DNA of 64,000 bases from Histoplasma ohiense. Its lineage: Eukaryota; Ascomycota; Eurotiomycetes; Onygenales; Ajellomycetaceae. Below are positions 33,430-45,130 of the stretch, in pieces (position 1 is the first letter of the stretch; each line of letters begins with the position of its first letter). The DNA lies in assembly GCA_017607445.1 (NCBI GenBank), contig JAEVHH010000003.1, positions 3,286,001 to 3,350,000 of the forward strand, written 5' to 3'. Made by a program: the position numbers and the translations under genes. A model generated the notes under the pieces. It worked only from the letters and a program-made list of their open reading frames with translations. It searched no databases and was not told where the DNA came from.

Positions 33430-34414
33430 CAAAATCAGTTATATCAATTAATTCTATCTGTTTGACAAATTCTCTTTGTCTCTGTTGTGATAATGACTTG
33501 GTCAACCTGTCCACTGGCATGTTGCTTGTAGGCATTCATTATACTGAGATATTGCTGGATTGTATCCATTCTCGCAACCAATTGCCATAGATATCAACAT
33601 GGTGTAATTTAGTTGTGATGGAAGGATCTTTCTTAGTAAAAATGTCAACTGTTTGTCAATTATCACATTGAATTGAAATCTTGTGTTCTGAATTGAATCT
33701 CAGATGATCAAAGAATCATTTTCATCAGATTGACTTCTTGTCTGTCTGTGATATAGTTAATAATTCAGCTTCAGTGATGAAAGTTGTTATTACTCTCTGT
33801 TTCTTTAACTTTCAATCAACAGATTCTTCAAAAAATTTGAAGATGTAATCTTTTGTTGATCTTCTATCTGAATTATCCACAAAGAAGGCATCACTAGCTG
33901 CTTTAACCACATTCATTGATAAGCCATCATTATCAGATACACTATATTCAATCGCTAGATTCTTCGAATCTCGCAGATAGATGATAACACAATCAATTAT
34001 TGCAGATATATTGCTCAGCACTGATATCAAATATTCAGAAATCTCAGAGATAGAGATGATCTCTGCAGAATGATGTTTGAAGAGTAGTTTAGATTGTATA
34101 TGAGAACAGTGAGATATTTGATTCTTTGCTTTAGCAAGATGACAAGGTTTGCAAAGTTCTTTGTTCTCAGCATCAACATTCTTTGCAATATTCTTAATAG
34201 AAGCCGTAGAACTCTTTGAGATGTAAGAGAAAGTGATTAATAATTTCAATATCTTAGTAGATTCTATTATCTTCACAGATTCTGCTGAATTGCTAGTTGA
34301 GGCAATATTAATGAGCACTAAAGTGTTCTCACTAGTTCTGTGATATTCAATAACTAGTAGTTCATTATATACTTCTATATAAGTGAAGATCAAATCATTA
34401 CTAATTCTCTGCAA
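33430..34414 (-). pseudogene. Copia H pol remnant: pre-integrase motif joined to RNase H
   Basis: The minus-strand frame at 33,812-34,414 (200 aa) has the GAG-pre-integrase signature CKPCHLAKAKNQISH near 34,130. After about 20 residues it enters the RT/RNase H linker (YLRDSKNLAIEYS), then RNase H (ASDAFFVDNSDRRST, IFKFFE). RNase H continues with stops to about 33,430 (TEAELL, CDN, KLHHVDI, MPVDRLTKSL). The integrase core and RT that belong between are gone, so the fusion is a deletion product. Confidence 0.85.
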
Positions 34415-34687
34415 TCTAAATGATTTATCATTGAGATAGATTCCTTCTATATGATAACAGAGTTTTCAGATGATTAGATTGATGTGTGAGAATGAAATAT
34501 ATACAGCATTCTTAAGAATCACTTTGAACTGCTTGTTTAGAGTATTGATTATATAGATTCAAATAGTTTTATATTTCACAACTTTTATTATCAAATCTTC
34601 TGTATAAATCTGCTCTTCTGTTGATTCATATATTAGAAATCTAGATTGATTATTGCAGATATGTCACTCAGCACTAATATTGAATAT
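34415..34687 (-). other. Degraded internal Copia H sequence
   Basis: Stops in all frames; it lies between gag and pol remnants. It includes short repeated pieces of the 33,990-34,090 region (GATATGTCACTCAGCACTAATAT beside a TTCAGAAAT run), suggesting a partial duplication. Confidence 0.45.
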
Positions 34688-35024
34688 TCAGAAATTTTGA
34701 AAATAGAGATATTGATTTGAAGAAGAGCTCTTGATATTCATATTTAGACATCTTATCAATTGATCAACAGATATAATATCAGAAGTGATCAAAGATTGAT
34801 CAGTAGAATGATTGATAGAATAATCAGTAAAATGATTGATAGAATGATCAGTAGAATGATTGATAGATTCTTTGCTTGTCTTTAAAATCACTTCTTCTAA
34901 TGTCTGTTTTATCATTTCTGTATTAGAAGCAGCTATCTTACTAATCACTGCATCTATCTTCTTCTTAATATCTTCATTCTTGAGTGTCTCATTCATCTTT
35001 TTATATTATTACTTGTTCTTCTTC
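34688..35024 (-). pseudogene. Copia H gag, C-terminal part
   Basis: The frame at 34,688-34,996 (102 aa) is charged, then has tandem SINHSTD-like units (about 34,795-34,870), coding repeats of a 24-bp type. It is separated from the gag start (41,140-41,983) only by F2. Confidence 0.65.
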
Positions 35025-35563
35025 TGTGACGGGTTAGCACCTGTTAGTAATTAACTTATGCAATCAACTCCCCTCCTGCACTTGCTTGTTCCTGGCTGTT
35101 GTGACCTCATGTAACCCTCAATGTTCTTCCACTCTGTGCTCTGCACTTATGTAGTCTCTAACAATTCTTTCATATAGCTTCTAACATTCTCCCACTCTGT
35201 GTTCCACACTCATGTAGTCTTCAACAATTCTTCTATATAGTCTTCAATGATTCTCCCACCCCACACTCTGCACTTGCATAGTTTCTAACAATTCTTTCAT
35301 GTAGCTCTCAATGATTCTTCTGCTCCACACTCTGTGCTTGTGTAGTTTCTAATGATTCTTCTGCATAGTTCTTAACATTCTTCCACTCCATGCTCCACTG
35401 TGGAGCAGCTTCTGATATTCTTCCACCTCAAAATTCCCTCTATAAGAACCTTCTTCATATGACCTTTTCTTCTGATTTCTTTTCTCTTTCTTTCTTTTCT
35501 TAATCAATTCATAATCTGTAATTAGAATAGTACCAAATCATTAATTGAAGTACATCCATTACA
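35025..35563 (+). repeat. F2 5' LTR
   Basis: It begins TGTGACGGGTTAG and ends CATTACA. Several degenerate copies of a unit around CTCTAACAATTCTTC fill its middle. A TATA-like CTATAAGAAC is at 35,440-35,449. It is less mutated than the 3' LTR. Confidence 0.96.
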
Positions 35564-35584
35564 TTACAAATTGATTCTTCTGTG

Positions 35585-35910
35585 TTTAAGGTCTGAGTGT
35601 CTCATTATTAGTTCTTATGTCTGAGTGTGTTGTTACCAGTTCTTACATCTGAGTGTGTTGTTACCAGTTCTTACATCTGAGTGCATCATTTACAGGTCTG
35701 AGTGTCTAGTTGTTACAAGAGATCTCTCATGGGTCTGAGTGCCTCTATTGTTAGTTATATAGACTGTTGTGTCTAAGTGTCTGAAACACAATCAACTGTG
35801 TTCTATGAGGCCTGAGTGTCTATGAACCATAACACTGTGAATAGTGTTCATGAAGAAGCTTGATCAAGCTTAGTACTGCAACACTGCAAATAGTATCTGT
35901 GAGAGAACTG
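35585..35910 (+). repeat. Tandem repeat in F2 leader
   Basis: The motif TCTGAGTGT returns about ten times at 20-35 base spacing, twice with the exact follow-up GTTGTTACCAGTTCTTACA. It precedes the gag ATG and may be a packaging or translation leader. Confidence 0.75.
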
Positions 35911-35967
35911 AGTGTCTACAAGTATTTCTTTTCTCTTTTTTATTATTATATGTTCTTAGATATCAAA

Positions 35968-37080
35968 ATGAACTACAAGCAATTCTACAAACACCCATCA
36001 CATCTGAATGCAGCAGATGATAACTTAGACCTACAAAGCATCCTCCAGCAGCAGATGCTATAGATGGTTGAATTGCAATGATGACTTGCTGAAATGAGCA
36101 CTCCCACATTCACTGTTCCTTCTACACTCATGCCTCACAAAAAGCCCTCAAGAGAGAAGCTTTCAATCCTTAATAAATACAAGAGAGATCTAGCACTCTA
36201 TCTTGTGTGAAAGTCAAAAGTGAATGTCAAATTGAACATCAATGAACAAGCAATAGACTCACTATCCAATCAAGTGTGATATATTCATAGCAGATTGAAT
36301 GGTGATGTGTTAGCAAAATTTCAACTCTGAATGAGTCATTGTCAGAATCATCAGCATATGTCAGAGCTAGTCTTTCAACAACTCAACTCTCTCTTTCTTG
36401 ATTCTACACTTCAAGTCAAGATGTTAGACTGACTTAATCAAACTTATCAGATGAATGTTGTGTTGACAACTTATCTTTCTGAATTCAATTGCAAGCTTCT
36501 AGAAGCAGATGAGCAAGACTGAGACAATGCTGTCAAGATCAACATATTGTTCAAGAACTTGAACTTTCAATTGCATAATTGAAGTATAGAGTGTCTGAAG
36601 CTCTCAATATACAGTGAATTCTGCACTGATCTTCATCTGTTGAACAACAATCTGTCTCAGTTTTATGTGTTTCAAAACTGCAGAGAATTCTGCTGAACAA
36701 ATGTATACATCTCAAACCACTCTGCAGCACCCCTCACCTTCAAACCAGAATCAATGAACTGAGTCTCACATGTAAATGCAAGTTGTCTGAGGATTCTCAA
36801 TGTCTCAGAGAAGAATGCTGCTGACTGAATTGTCAGAGAAGTCTGCATACACTGTGACAAGTCAGAGCACTTCACAAATCAATGTCTGAATGCAATTACT
36901 CTGAGTAAATCCCTCACATGCATGAACACTGTGTCATCTGTGGACAGGCAAGAACAGGGAAAAGATGAGCTCTCACTCTAAAACACAGATAAGAGCTCAA
37001 GAAGCAGAAAGCTAGCTGAAGATTTGAGCAGAAGATGTAAGTGAATGCAATCATGATCTCTGTCATTATAAATAGCCTAG
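35968..37080 (+). pseudogene. gag: gag of Gypsy F2 (inactivated)
   Basis: The ATG at 35,968 opens MNYKQFYKHPSHL; a capsid-like region follows through several TGA/TAG stops. One zinc knuckle is intact at 36,844-36,885 (CIHCDKSEHFTNQC, CX2CX4HX4C). The Gln-rich opening and Leu-rich middle fit Ty3/Gypsy gag. The border with pol near 37,080 is approximate. Confidence 0.82.
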
Positions 37081-40000
37081 TCAATGTATGAGCAATGATA
37101 GACAGTGGTTTCCTTCATTACACTCTTATAGACACTCAGCTGGTTGAGAAGCATAAGCTCCAGTGTATCCCCTTTTCCAAGCTATGTAAGCTTAGTGAAT
37201 TTGATGACCTCAGAGGATCAGCCTCCTACAACATGGTAAGATTTAACATTGACATAGAAGGACATGAGAAAAAGAACATATATACATACAAAATACAAGA
37301 CCTTGAGTACAATCTAATGCTCAGTCTATCATGACTCACAGAATTTGAAATCTTGTTGAATGCATGCAACTGCTGTCTTATTTTCTCAGAAGATGACTGT
37401 GTTTACAAGAAGAATGTTGATAGAACCACTGATCTCACTCAGATATCAGTGGAAGTGTACAAACTACTAACCTGTCAAGTGCATAAGAAGAAGAACATCC
37501 AAGTGTTCACTGCTAGCATGGCAGATATCAAAAAAGCATTAGAAAAGTTAGAATTCAAAGACCCCAAGAAACCACACAAGAAACTATCCAAATCATACAA
37601 AGACTTCACAGACATGTTCAACAAGAAAGAAGCTGAAAAGCTTCTCCCTCACTGAGAACCCAGTATAGATCATACAATCAAGCTCATCAAGAAAAATGGT
37701 AAAGACTCACAACTGCTCTGAAGTCCTCTCTACAGCATGTCACATAATGAGCTCCTCATTCTACAAAAAACACTCAACAGATTACTGAACAAAGACTTCA
37801 TTTGTGTTAGCAACTCATCCACTGCAGCATCTGTACTGTTCACAAAGAAATCAGAAAAAAGCTTACAATTCTGCATTGACTATTGAGAACTCAACAAGAT
37901 TACATGGAAGGACTGATACTCTCTCCCACTCATCAATGAAACACTCAAACAAATAGAAAAAGCAAAATGATTTATGAAGCTTGACATCTCTGCAGCCTTC
38001 TATAAGATAAGGATTAATGAAGGTGACAAATGGCTAACCACTTTTTGTATGTGTTACAGATTATATAAATGAACAGTGACCCCCTTTGGATTAGTGAACA
38101 CTCTGAGCATATTTCAGAAATACATTAACTGAGCTCTACAAGATCTGCTTGATGAGATCACCTCAGTGTACATGAATGATATTCTGATCTTCATCAATGA
38201 ACCACTCACTGAGCATCACAAGTATGTATGACAAGTGCTTGATCATCTATGTAAAGCTGGACTGCAAGTGAACATTGACAAATGCAACTTCAAGACCAAG
38301 TCTACAACCTATCTAGAATTCATCATCAAAGCTGAAAAAGACATACACATGAATCCTAAGAAGATGGAAGCAATTCTCAACTGAAAGGCATCAGTCTCAG
38401 TAAAAGAGACTAGAAGCTTTCTAGAATTCATCAACTTCTATCAAAGATTCATCAAAGACTTCTCCAATATCATACAATCACTGATGGATCTGACCCGGAA
38501 AGACACCATATTCCAATGGACTGACAAAGTGGATGCAGCATTCAAAAAGCTGAAGTGTATGTTCACAAGCACCTCAATGCTGCAATCATTTGATTCAGAT
38601 AAGCATATGATTCTTGAAACAGACACCTTGAATTATGTAGTAGATGAGGCACTAATACAATATGATAATAAAGATGTCCTACAACTCTGTGTCTTCATCT
38701 TGAAAAAGATGTTGTCTGCTGAATGCAACTATGAGATCTACAACAAGAAGCTTCTAGCAATCATATAATGTCTTGAAAAATGAGAGTCTGAACTTATGAG
38801 TGTTGAGAAGTTTGAGATTGTTATCAATCATAAGAACTTAGAATACTTCACAATCACTTGTAAGCTCACTGAGAGGCATATGTGTTGATCATTGTTCCTT
38901 AGCTGTTTTTCATTCACAATTCATTATCAACTCAGAGTAGAGAACACTCTTGCAGATGCTTTGTTCTGCTGAGAACAAGATATATCATCTGATGATCTAG
39001 ATGACAGATGAAAACATCAAGAGCATTGACTAATCAACTCTGTAATCATAGAAAGTTCTACACAATTAGATGAACTCTGCATACATATCAACCAGTTCTG
39101 AGCTCAAGAACTCTCACTTGAAGAACAATGGAGACTAGCAGCAGAAGCAGATGAATTCTGACAGCAAGCTGCTGAAGCCATACAAAGTAAAACATCTCAA
39201 TTCCCTGCAGGTGTATACTCAAGAATGGATATCTCAGCATATTCAATTGATGATGACAACTGCTTATACTTTTGAGATAGACAATGAATCCTCAATTCAG
39301 AACTTCTATGAACACAAATCATGCAAGAAATTCATGACTCACTGATAATTGAGCACTCAGAACATGAAATCATGTACAACATCATCATTCAAGAATTCTA
39401 CTGATCAGATATGTTGAAAGACATACATCAGTTCATACACAACTGTGATCACTGCAGCTCAGTGATGACATGATATGAACACTGAAAAGAGATGCTGAAG
39501 TCTCTATCTGTCTTCAATCAAACTTGATGTGATATAGCTATTGATTTTGCAGTTTTCTTACTCAAAAGTAGAGGTTCTATGAATATTCTAGTCATTGTTG
39601 ACTGACTCAGCAAGGATGTAATACTACAGCTCTGTGACAAGATGAATGCTGAAGTAGTTGCAGATGTCTTCATCAGAAGCTCATTCTATTGTATACACAG
39701 CCTGTCTTTATTCATTGTGTCAGATAGAGACAGTCAATTTGTCAGCACACTCTGAGCCTGTATATGTCAATTATTAAGAATTGAACAGAAGTTATCAACA
39801 GTGTATCATTCAGAGACTGATGGAGCTACTGAGAGAATGATACAAATGATAAAGAACATTCTCTGTAAGTTCTGCAATTATATGCAAGATAACTGAAGCA
39901 ATCTGCTGCCACATGCTGAGATTGTGATTAACAGTTGAGATTCTGCTATGACAGATGTAAGCTCATTCTTTCTTCTACACAGATACAACTTAGAGATTCT

Positions 40001-40600
40001 GAACTTCTCTGAGACTTTCTGAGAAACCATGTATGCCTGCAGCTTCATACAGACAGCAGAGAATATTGTGAGCAAGCTGAAGAAAGTTCACAAATGAGCA
40101 GAAGCTTCAATGATCAGCACTCAGCAAAATTACAAGAATCAAATGAACATCAGAAGAAGTTCTGCAATCTGATATCATATAGAAGACAAAATCTGACTGA
40201 ATCTCAAGAACATAAGAACAGACCACTTCTTGCATACACTAGATTATCACCACATCAAGTATACAGTGAAGAAAGTGCTAGACACACATGATTATCAACT
40301 CAACACTCTGTCTGACATCCACAACATCTTTCATACAAACCTGCTCTGACTCACAGCTGAGGATCCATTCCCCTCACAGAGAATCTTCAATTGACAGCCA
40401 CTCATCATTATAGAAGAAGACAATGAACTCAAGTGGGAAATTGAAGCAATTCTTGACAATAGAACCAACCACTGCTGCTGTGAATATCTTGTCAAATGAG
40501 TAGAATATGATTGTCTGATCTGAGAATCTGTGTCTGTCTTGAAGAACACCACCACTCTCAACATCTACAAGTCCTCACTCACTCTGGTAGAGGGGGATAA
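37081..40600 (+). pseudogene. pol: pol of Gypsy F2: protease to chromodomain (inactivated)
   Basis: Protease: MIDSGF at 37,095. RT covers about 37,790-38,500, with YMND at about 38,168-38,179; F1 has the same box, so the first Asp was lost before the copies split or the family uses Asn. RNase H runs to about 38,990. Integrase zinc region: CDHCSS near 39,455. Core: AIDFAV near 39,540, SDRDSQF near 39,722, ETDGATERM near 39,815. The chromodomain lies at about 40,435-40,560 (WEIEAILD, EYLVK, VEYDCLIWES-like with one TGA). The purine tract AGAGGGGGATAA (40,589-40,600) follows at once. Confidence 0.88.
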
Positions 40601-41139
40601 TGTGATGGGTTAGTATTCATTAGTAATTAACTTATGCAATCAACTTCTCTTCTGCACTTGCTCATTTCTGACTGTTGTGATCTTGCATAACTCTCAATGT
40701 TCTTCCATTCTGTGCTCTACACTTGTATAGTCTCTAACAATTCTTCTATATAGCTTCTAACATTCTTCCACTCTGTGTTCTGCACTTGTATAGTCTTCAA
40801 CAATTCTTCTATATAGCCTTCAATGATTCTCTCACTTCATACTCTGCACTCATATAGTTTCTAATGATTTTTCTGCATAGCTCTCAATGATTCTCTTATC
40901 CCACACTCTGCACTCATATAGTTTCTAACAATTCTTCTGTATAGCTCTTAACATTCTTCTGCTCCATGCTCCACTGTGGAGCAGCTTCTGATATTCTTCC
41001 ACCCTGAAATTCCCTCTATAAGAACCTTCTTCATACAACCTTTTCTTCTGATTTCTTTTCTCTTTCTTTCTTTCCTTAATCAATTCATAATCTGTAATTA
41101 GAATAGTATCAAATCGTTAATTGAAGTACGCCCGTTACA
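40601..41139 (+). repeat. F2 3' LTR
   Basis: 539 bp, the same length as the 5' LTR; it begins TGTGATGGGTTAG and ends GTTACA, followed by TCTTC. Differences from the 5' LTR are nearly all C/T or G/A. Confidence 0.96.
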
Positions 41140-41983
41140 TCTTCCATCTTTCTAATCTCTGATTTGAGTTGAGATAATAACATTTGACTTAGAAATATTT
41201 AGAATTATAGATGCAGATTCTGAATCTCAATTATTCTATTTATCTATTATTAAAGATAATGAAATTGAATACAAACAGTTCTGACTTGCTATATTTCTTT
41301 TTATAATATTCAGAATGAAAGTCATTAATCATATCTATAAAGAAAAAGTTTTTTTTATCTTCTATCTCAACTTCTCTCTTTCAGATGACAGTATATGAAT
41401 TATTGATAGATATATTGATATGAAAGAAGTTCTTTCATATATCAAAGTTGTCATCTATATCAGAATGTTTGATTTTTGTTTTAATCAGAGTTCAAGTATT
41501 TAATCACTGATTTAGATTCTGTTTAGATATTTTCTACAAATTCTGATATTTCTTCTGTATTTTATATTGATGATCTGCTGTTCTGAGTGATAATCTCTTC
41601 TTAAGAGCAATTAGAAAATTCTTTATATCAATATGACTATTTTCATTAGTTACTATTTCTAGCTTATTAAATATCACTGTTCTGAAGATCTTCTGTCTGA
41701 TTTTGTTAATATCTGTAAGTTTATCTTTATAGATATTTCTGTTATTATTGTATCTGCTGTTCTTTATCTTCTATTTAATCCTTACTTCTATGATATGCTC
41801 AGTAGGAAATTCTGAGAAAATAGATGCAGATATTTCACTCATTCTATTGAGACTTTTATCATTAATAAGATTCAGTACTTGAAGCTCAGTGGCAAGGTCT
41901 AGTATCATATTGTATCATAGATTTCATTTTCTAGAAGAATTCAAGAAAAGTGATGTTTTTGATGAGGAATTTTCCACTGACAT
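41140..41983 (-). pseudogene. Copia H gag, N-terminal part
   Basis: On the minus strand the ATG at 41,983 opens MSVENSSSKT, then SRKWNLWYNMI, the aromatic-rich start typical of Copia gag. It continues with a few stops to the F2 border. The second half is at 34,688-35,024. Confidence 0.7.
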
Positions 41984-42300
41984 CTTGATCATTGTATATA
42001 GATGTGAAACTGATATAGAATTGAATAGATAATTGATATAGAATTGAATGAATATAATTGATATAGAATTGAATGAATATAATTGATATAGAATATGCTG
42101 CTATCTCTCACTGATATGTAGATCGATGAGAATCGGATAGATATAGATAATGCCGCAATCGTCACCGATGAGAAGGTTGATGAGATTGAATAGATAGGTA
42201 TAATCAAATAGATATCAAGATAGATGTAGATATCTTTGCCGATAAGAAGATCAGTATGAATAGATATCAATATAATTGAATAGATAGCAATAGATAGCTA
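41984..42300 (-). other. Leader of Copia H
   Basis: Between primer site and gag. It contains imperfect repeats of GAATTGAATGAATATAATTGATATA and similar AT-rich units; no coding sequence. Confidence 0.55.
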
Positions 42301-42315
42301 ACCCAGGCTCATAAC
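42301..42315 (-). other. H primer-binding site
   Basis: On the minus strand TTATGAGCCTGGGT follows the 5' LTR. It fits the initiator-tRNA-Met half-molecule site (GGTTATGAGCC) used by many Copia elements. Confidence 0.7.
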
Positions 42316-42634
42316 TGTTGGAACTGAATAAAGTCTGAATATTGACTCAAATACTGAATATTGAATAAGTAAATTGAATTTTTCATTATCACTCCAATAA
42401 TTACATGATAATCAGGCAGTATTTATAAGAAAGAGAATGCTTGAACATATGATGAGGGCAGTGCTGATATACATCAGAGCAGTGATCTGGTTTCTGAAAT
42501 TGAGATAGAATAAGATTCTTGCTTGATATAATAGATCACTTCTCACAATGCTTGATATGATAGATTCTTTCTCACAATGCTTGATATGATAGATTCTTTC
42601 TCACAATGCTTGATATGATAGATCATTTCTCACA
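42316..42634 (-). repeat. H 5' LTR
   Basis: 319 bp with four 29-bp units; the CpG sites of the other LTR are TG or CA here. Confidence 0.93.
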
Positions 42635-42639
42635 AACCG

Positions 42640-43515
42640 GCATTCCTTCGCAATATATTTGTCAACACGATATTAACCCTTGCGCTTAAACTAGATAATT
42701 TCTTCCCCAGTAGGTTCGGCAACATTGCAGTGTTCCCAAGCATGAGACCAGAACTCGGAATACTAATTGGTGGTGAATGGGAGGACATCATTGTCCTTGT
42801 CCAAGTTTTTGTAATTTTGTGGTCAAAATCCACAAGTTCGACGGATACAAGAATCGATCCTAAGATAGCCACGTTACTTTCTGCTCGGTTCTCTTGACAT
42901 CTCCAGCCAAATGACATCTAATTCTAGACTTGAAACTTGTTGATCCGCCAATCTCAAACAATTTCGCGCAGTGGCATTTCCCCAATTCATCAAGGTTATT
43001 CTTCATACTTCCTTGAACGAAACCGAATCCAGTTGGCCAGAGTAAATATTGCTGCTTTGCACTTCGCGCTTACTGTCGAGGGAAGCGGCGCCTTGATGTG
43101 TCTCTGCAACTACGGCAATTGTGGAGAGATGGATTGCAGCAACCACCAGTTATGTTCTCCTTCAAAATAGCTGTAAAACGCGGAGCAATAGGGTCAAGGA
43201 ACTTTTTGTTGGTGGTCCGGTATTCATTGGTTCTAAGAGCCGATATAATTCCTCCAGAAGAGTTTCAAATAGGCGCACAAAAGCCGTATGTAGACTGTAC
43301 CTTTCATAGATCTCGGGTGCTGTGGTGAGGGTCAAGTAGTGCTTTGTAGATGTTATCAAAGGCATAACAGTTGAACGTAGTTAATATAAAAGTTGAATAT
43401 AGTTAAATTTTCGGGCCGGAATAAATTAACCTTTGGTGTGGTTTTGACCTTGTCAACCCCCCCCTTAAAGCTACATGCGCTAGCCATATCACACCTCTCT
43501 CACACTGTTACTGTA
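42640..43515 (-). other. Host sequence right of H, possible decayed gene
   Basis: Composition is normal with many CpG. It would join 32,957 if H were removed. Minus-strand frames at 43,162-43,365 (67 aa) and 42,640-42,917 (starting MSFGW) are open but short and in different frames. I recognise no domain. It may be a broken host gene or non-coding sequence. Confidence 0.4.
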
Positions 43516-43633
43516 TAGACTGGCTGTGTGATTATTGTTATTATTCTTTCATTATACTTTATATGTATGAGATCAGAACCAAATTTTTCCTCAGTTTCAT
43601 TTACAAATATCTAGACTGGCCGTGTGACCATGC
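43516..43633 (+). mobile_element. Two G-type element starts in tandem
   Basis: TAGACTGGCTGTGTG at 43,516 and TAGACTGGCCGTGTGACCATG at 43,612 match the G left end. The first is followed by about 80 bases not seen in G1-G3. The second is cut after 22 bases by A2 at 43,634; the rest of that copy would lie beyond the window. Confidence 0.65.
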
Positions 43634-43904
43634 TGTAATAGGCGCAACGGAGATATCTATATTAGGAAATAGCTATATGGCGATAGAAGAACACAGAACA
43701 CACCAGAATTAATGAGGAGGGACATAGCACACAGCATCATAGGCAGCTGTAGTGTGTGGTGGTCGCCTATATAATGCTTGCTGATATCCATAGATATTAG
43801 AAGATCAGTGATTAGCTTTGAATAATAGAAATTGCTACCTTCTTAACATTCTACATGCATACTTCACACTACTCTTATAATTATATCTACAATCATCTCT
43901 TACA
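43634..43904 (+). repeat. A2 5' LTR
   Basis: 271 bp, TGTAATAG to TTACA, with four CpG left. It is preceded by CATGC, a possible target duplication that cannot be checked here. It contains TATATAAT and AGTGATTAG as in A1. Confidence 0.95.
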
Positions 43905-44009
43905 ATTCTAATCACTCTAAACTTTATTTGAGTGGTCCATTGTTACACACATCTACAATAAAGCATGCAATATTAGTTAAAATATGCAATATTAGTTAAA
44001 ACATGCAAG

Positions 44010-45130
44010 ATGATCTCAACACACACAAAATCCCTTGAGAATCAATCTGAATTCTCTACTGCCTTCAATGATCACAATGTGTGTTTGCAACAGTTGAATG
44101 ATCAAATCTGTGAATGAGAGCAGCAATTAGCTATTCTGCATGCACAACAGTGACTCAATAAATTGAAAGTGCAGATTCATGAAAATACTTTCATTGAATC
44201 TCAATTAACTCAGAATATCATCACAGAATCACTGCAAAATTAATCTGTGAATGATACAGATAATGATAATGAAACATCACTGAAATTGAAGATTAAGAAC
44301 TATTATCAAGAAAAAAATATGTTAGAATTCAAGAACTATAAAGATTGTATATTGACTTTTTTTACATATCACTACTGATATTATTGAAAAAAAGAATACA
44401 AGATAAATGATGTTAAACTCTATCTTGACACTCATATTAAGCAGAAATGATTGAATTTTGTATCATTGTATAAGAGATGTGAAGAAGCAATACTGTTGAC
44501 TTTTAATGATATACTATCACATCTAGAGATGCAAATTAACAATCCACAGAACCAGCACTGATTGACAAATCAAAAGTTTCAAAATACAAAACAACAAAAA
44601 TAGCAATTGATATATGATTTCTCTAAATATCTTGAAGACTGAGAATACTACTTACCCTCATATAGCAAAGAACAAAGAATGGATAACTTGTATAGTAAGA
44701 TGTTGAAGATATTACACACAGAATTTGACTATTGAAATCAAAAGCCTCAGAACTATGAAGAGTTGCTTTGAACTCTACAGACTCTCAAGAAAAATATATC
44801 AGAGTAATGATGTGCTATTCACAAAGAAAGATCTGTGATATTTGTAGAGAATCAGCATCATTCTGATAAATCTAGCAACTGTTGAAACAAGAGAAAATGA
44901 GAGAAATAAATGAGTTCAACTGAATAAATCAAGAAAGATAAATATAACTGAATGAAGAAATATTCTCATTGTCATAAGAAGAATCATATTACAAATGATT
45001 GTTGAATGTTACACTCTGAAAAATGCAATCAAGTTTGATAAGCAAAAAATCAATAATTTCAATTGTAGAAGCAGCTACTGCATTGAGAATATGAACAACT
45101 AGACTGTGAGATAAATGATTATTGATGATG
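44010..45130 (+). pseudogene. gag: gag of Gypsy A2 (inactivated)
   Basis: It corresponds to A1 gag; ATG at 44,010. It has more stops, including TAG and TAA, and the zinc knuckle near 44,970-45,005 has lost residues (glycine and others) compared with A1. Confidence 0.8.

Larger units (their letters stand above)
35025..41139 (+). mobile_element. Complete Gypsy chromovirus F2 (6,115 bp)
   Basis: LTRs are 35,025-35,563 and 40,601-41,139, both 539 bp. The target duplication TCTTC is perfect (35,020-35,024 and 41,140-41,144). It is inserted in the gag of H. The order is LTR, repeat-rich leader, gag, pol with chromodomain, purine tract, LTR. Unlike A and B there is no extra gene between pol and the 3' LTR. 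Stops are frequent. Confidence 0.97.
32958..42634 (-). mobile_element. Copia element H, internally deleted, carrying F2
   Basis: LTRs are 32,958-33,247 (290 bp) and 42,316-42,634 (319 bp); the target duplication is AACCG (32,953-32,957 and 42,635-42,639). The orientation is shown by a primer site beside the right LTR and a purine tract beside the left one. Without F2 the internal part is only about 2.95 kb, short for Copia. RT and most of the integrase are missing: the pre-integrase Cys motif is followed almost at once by RNase H. Confidence 0.93.
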
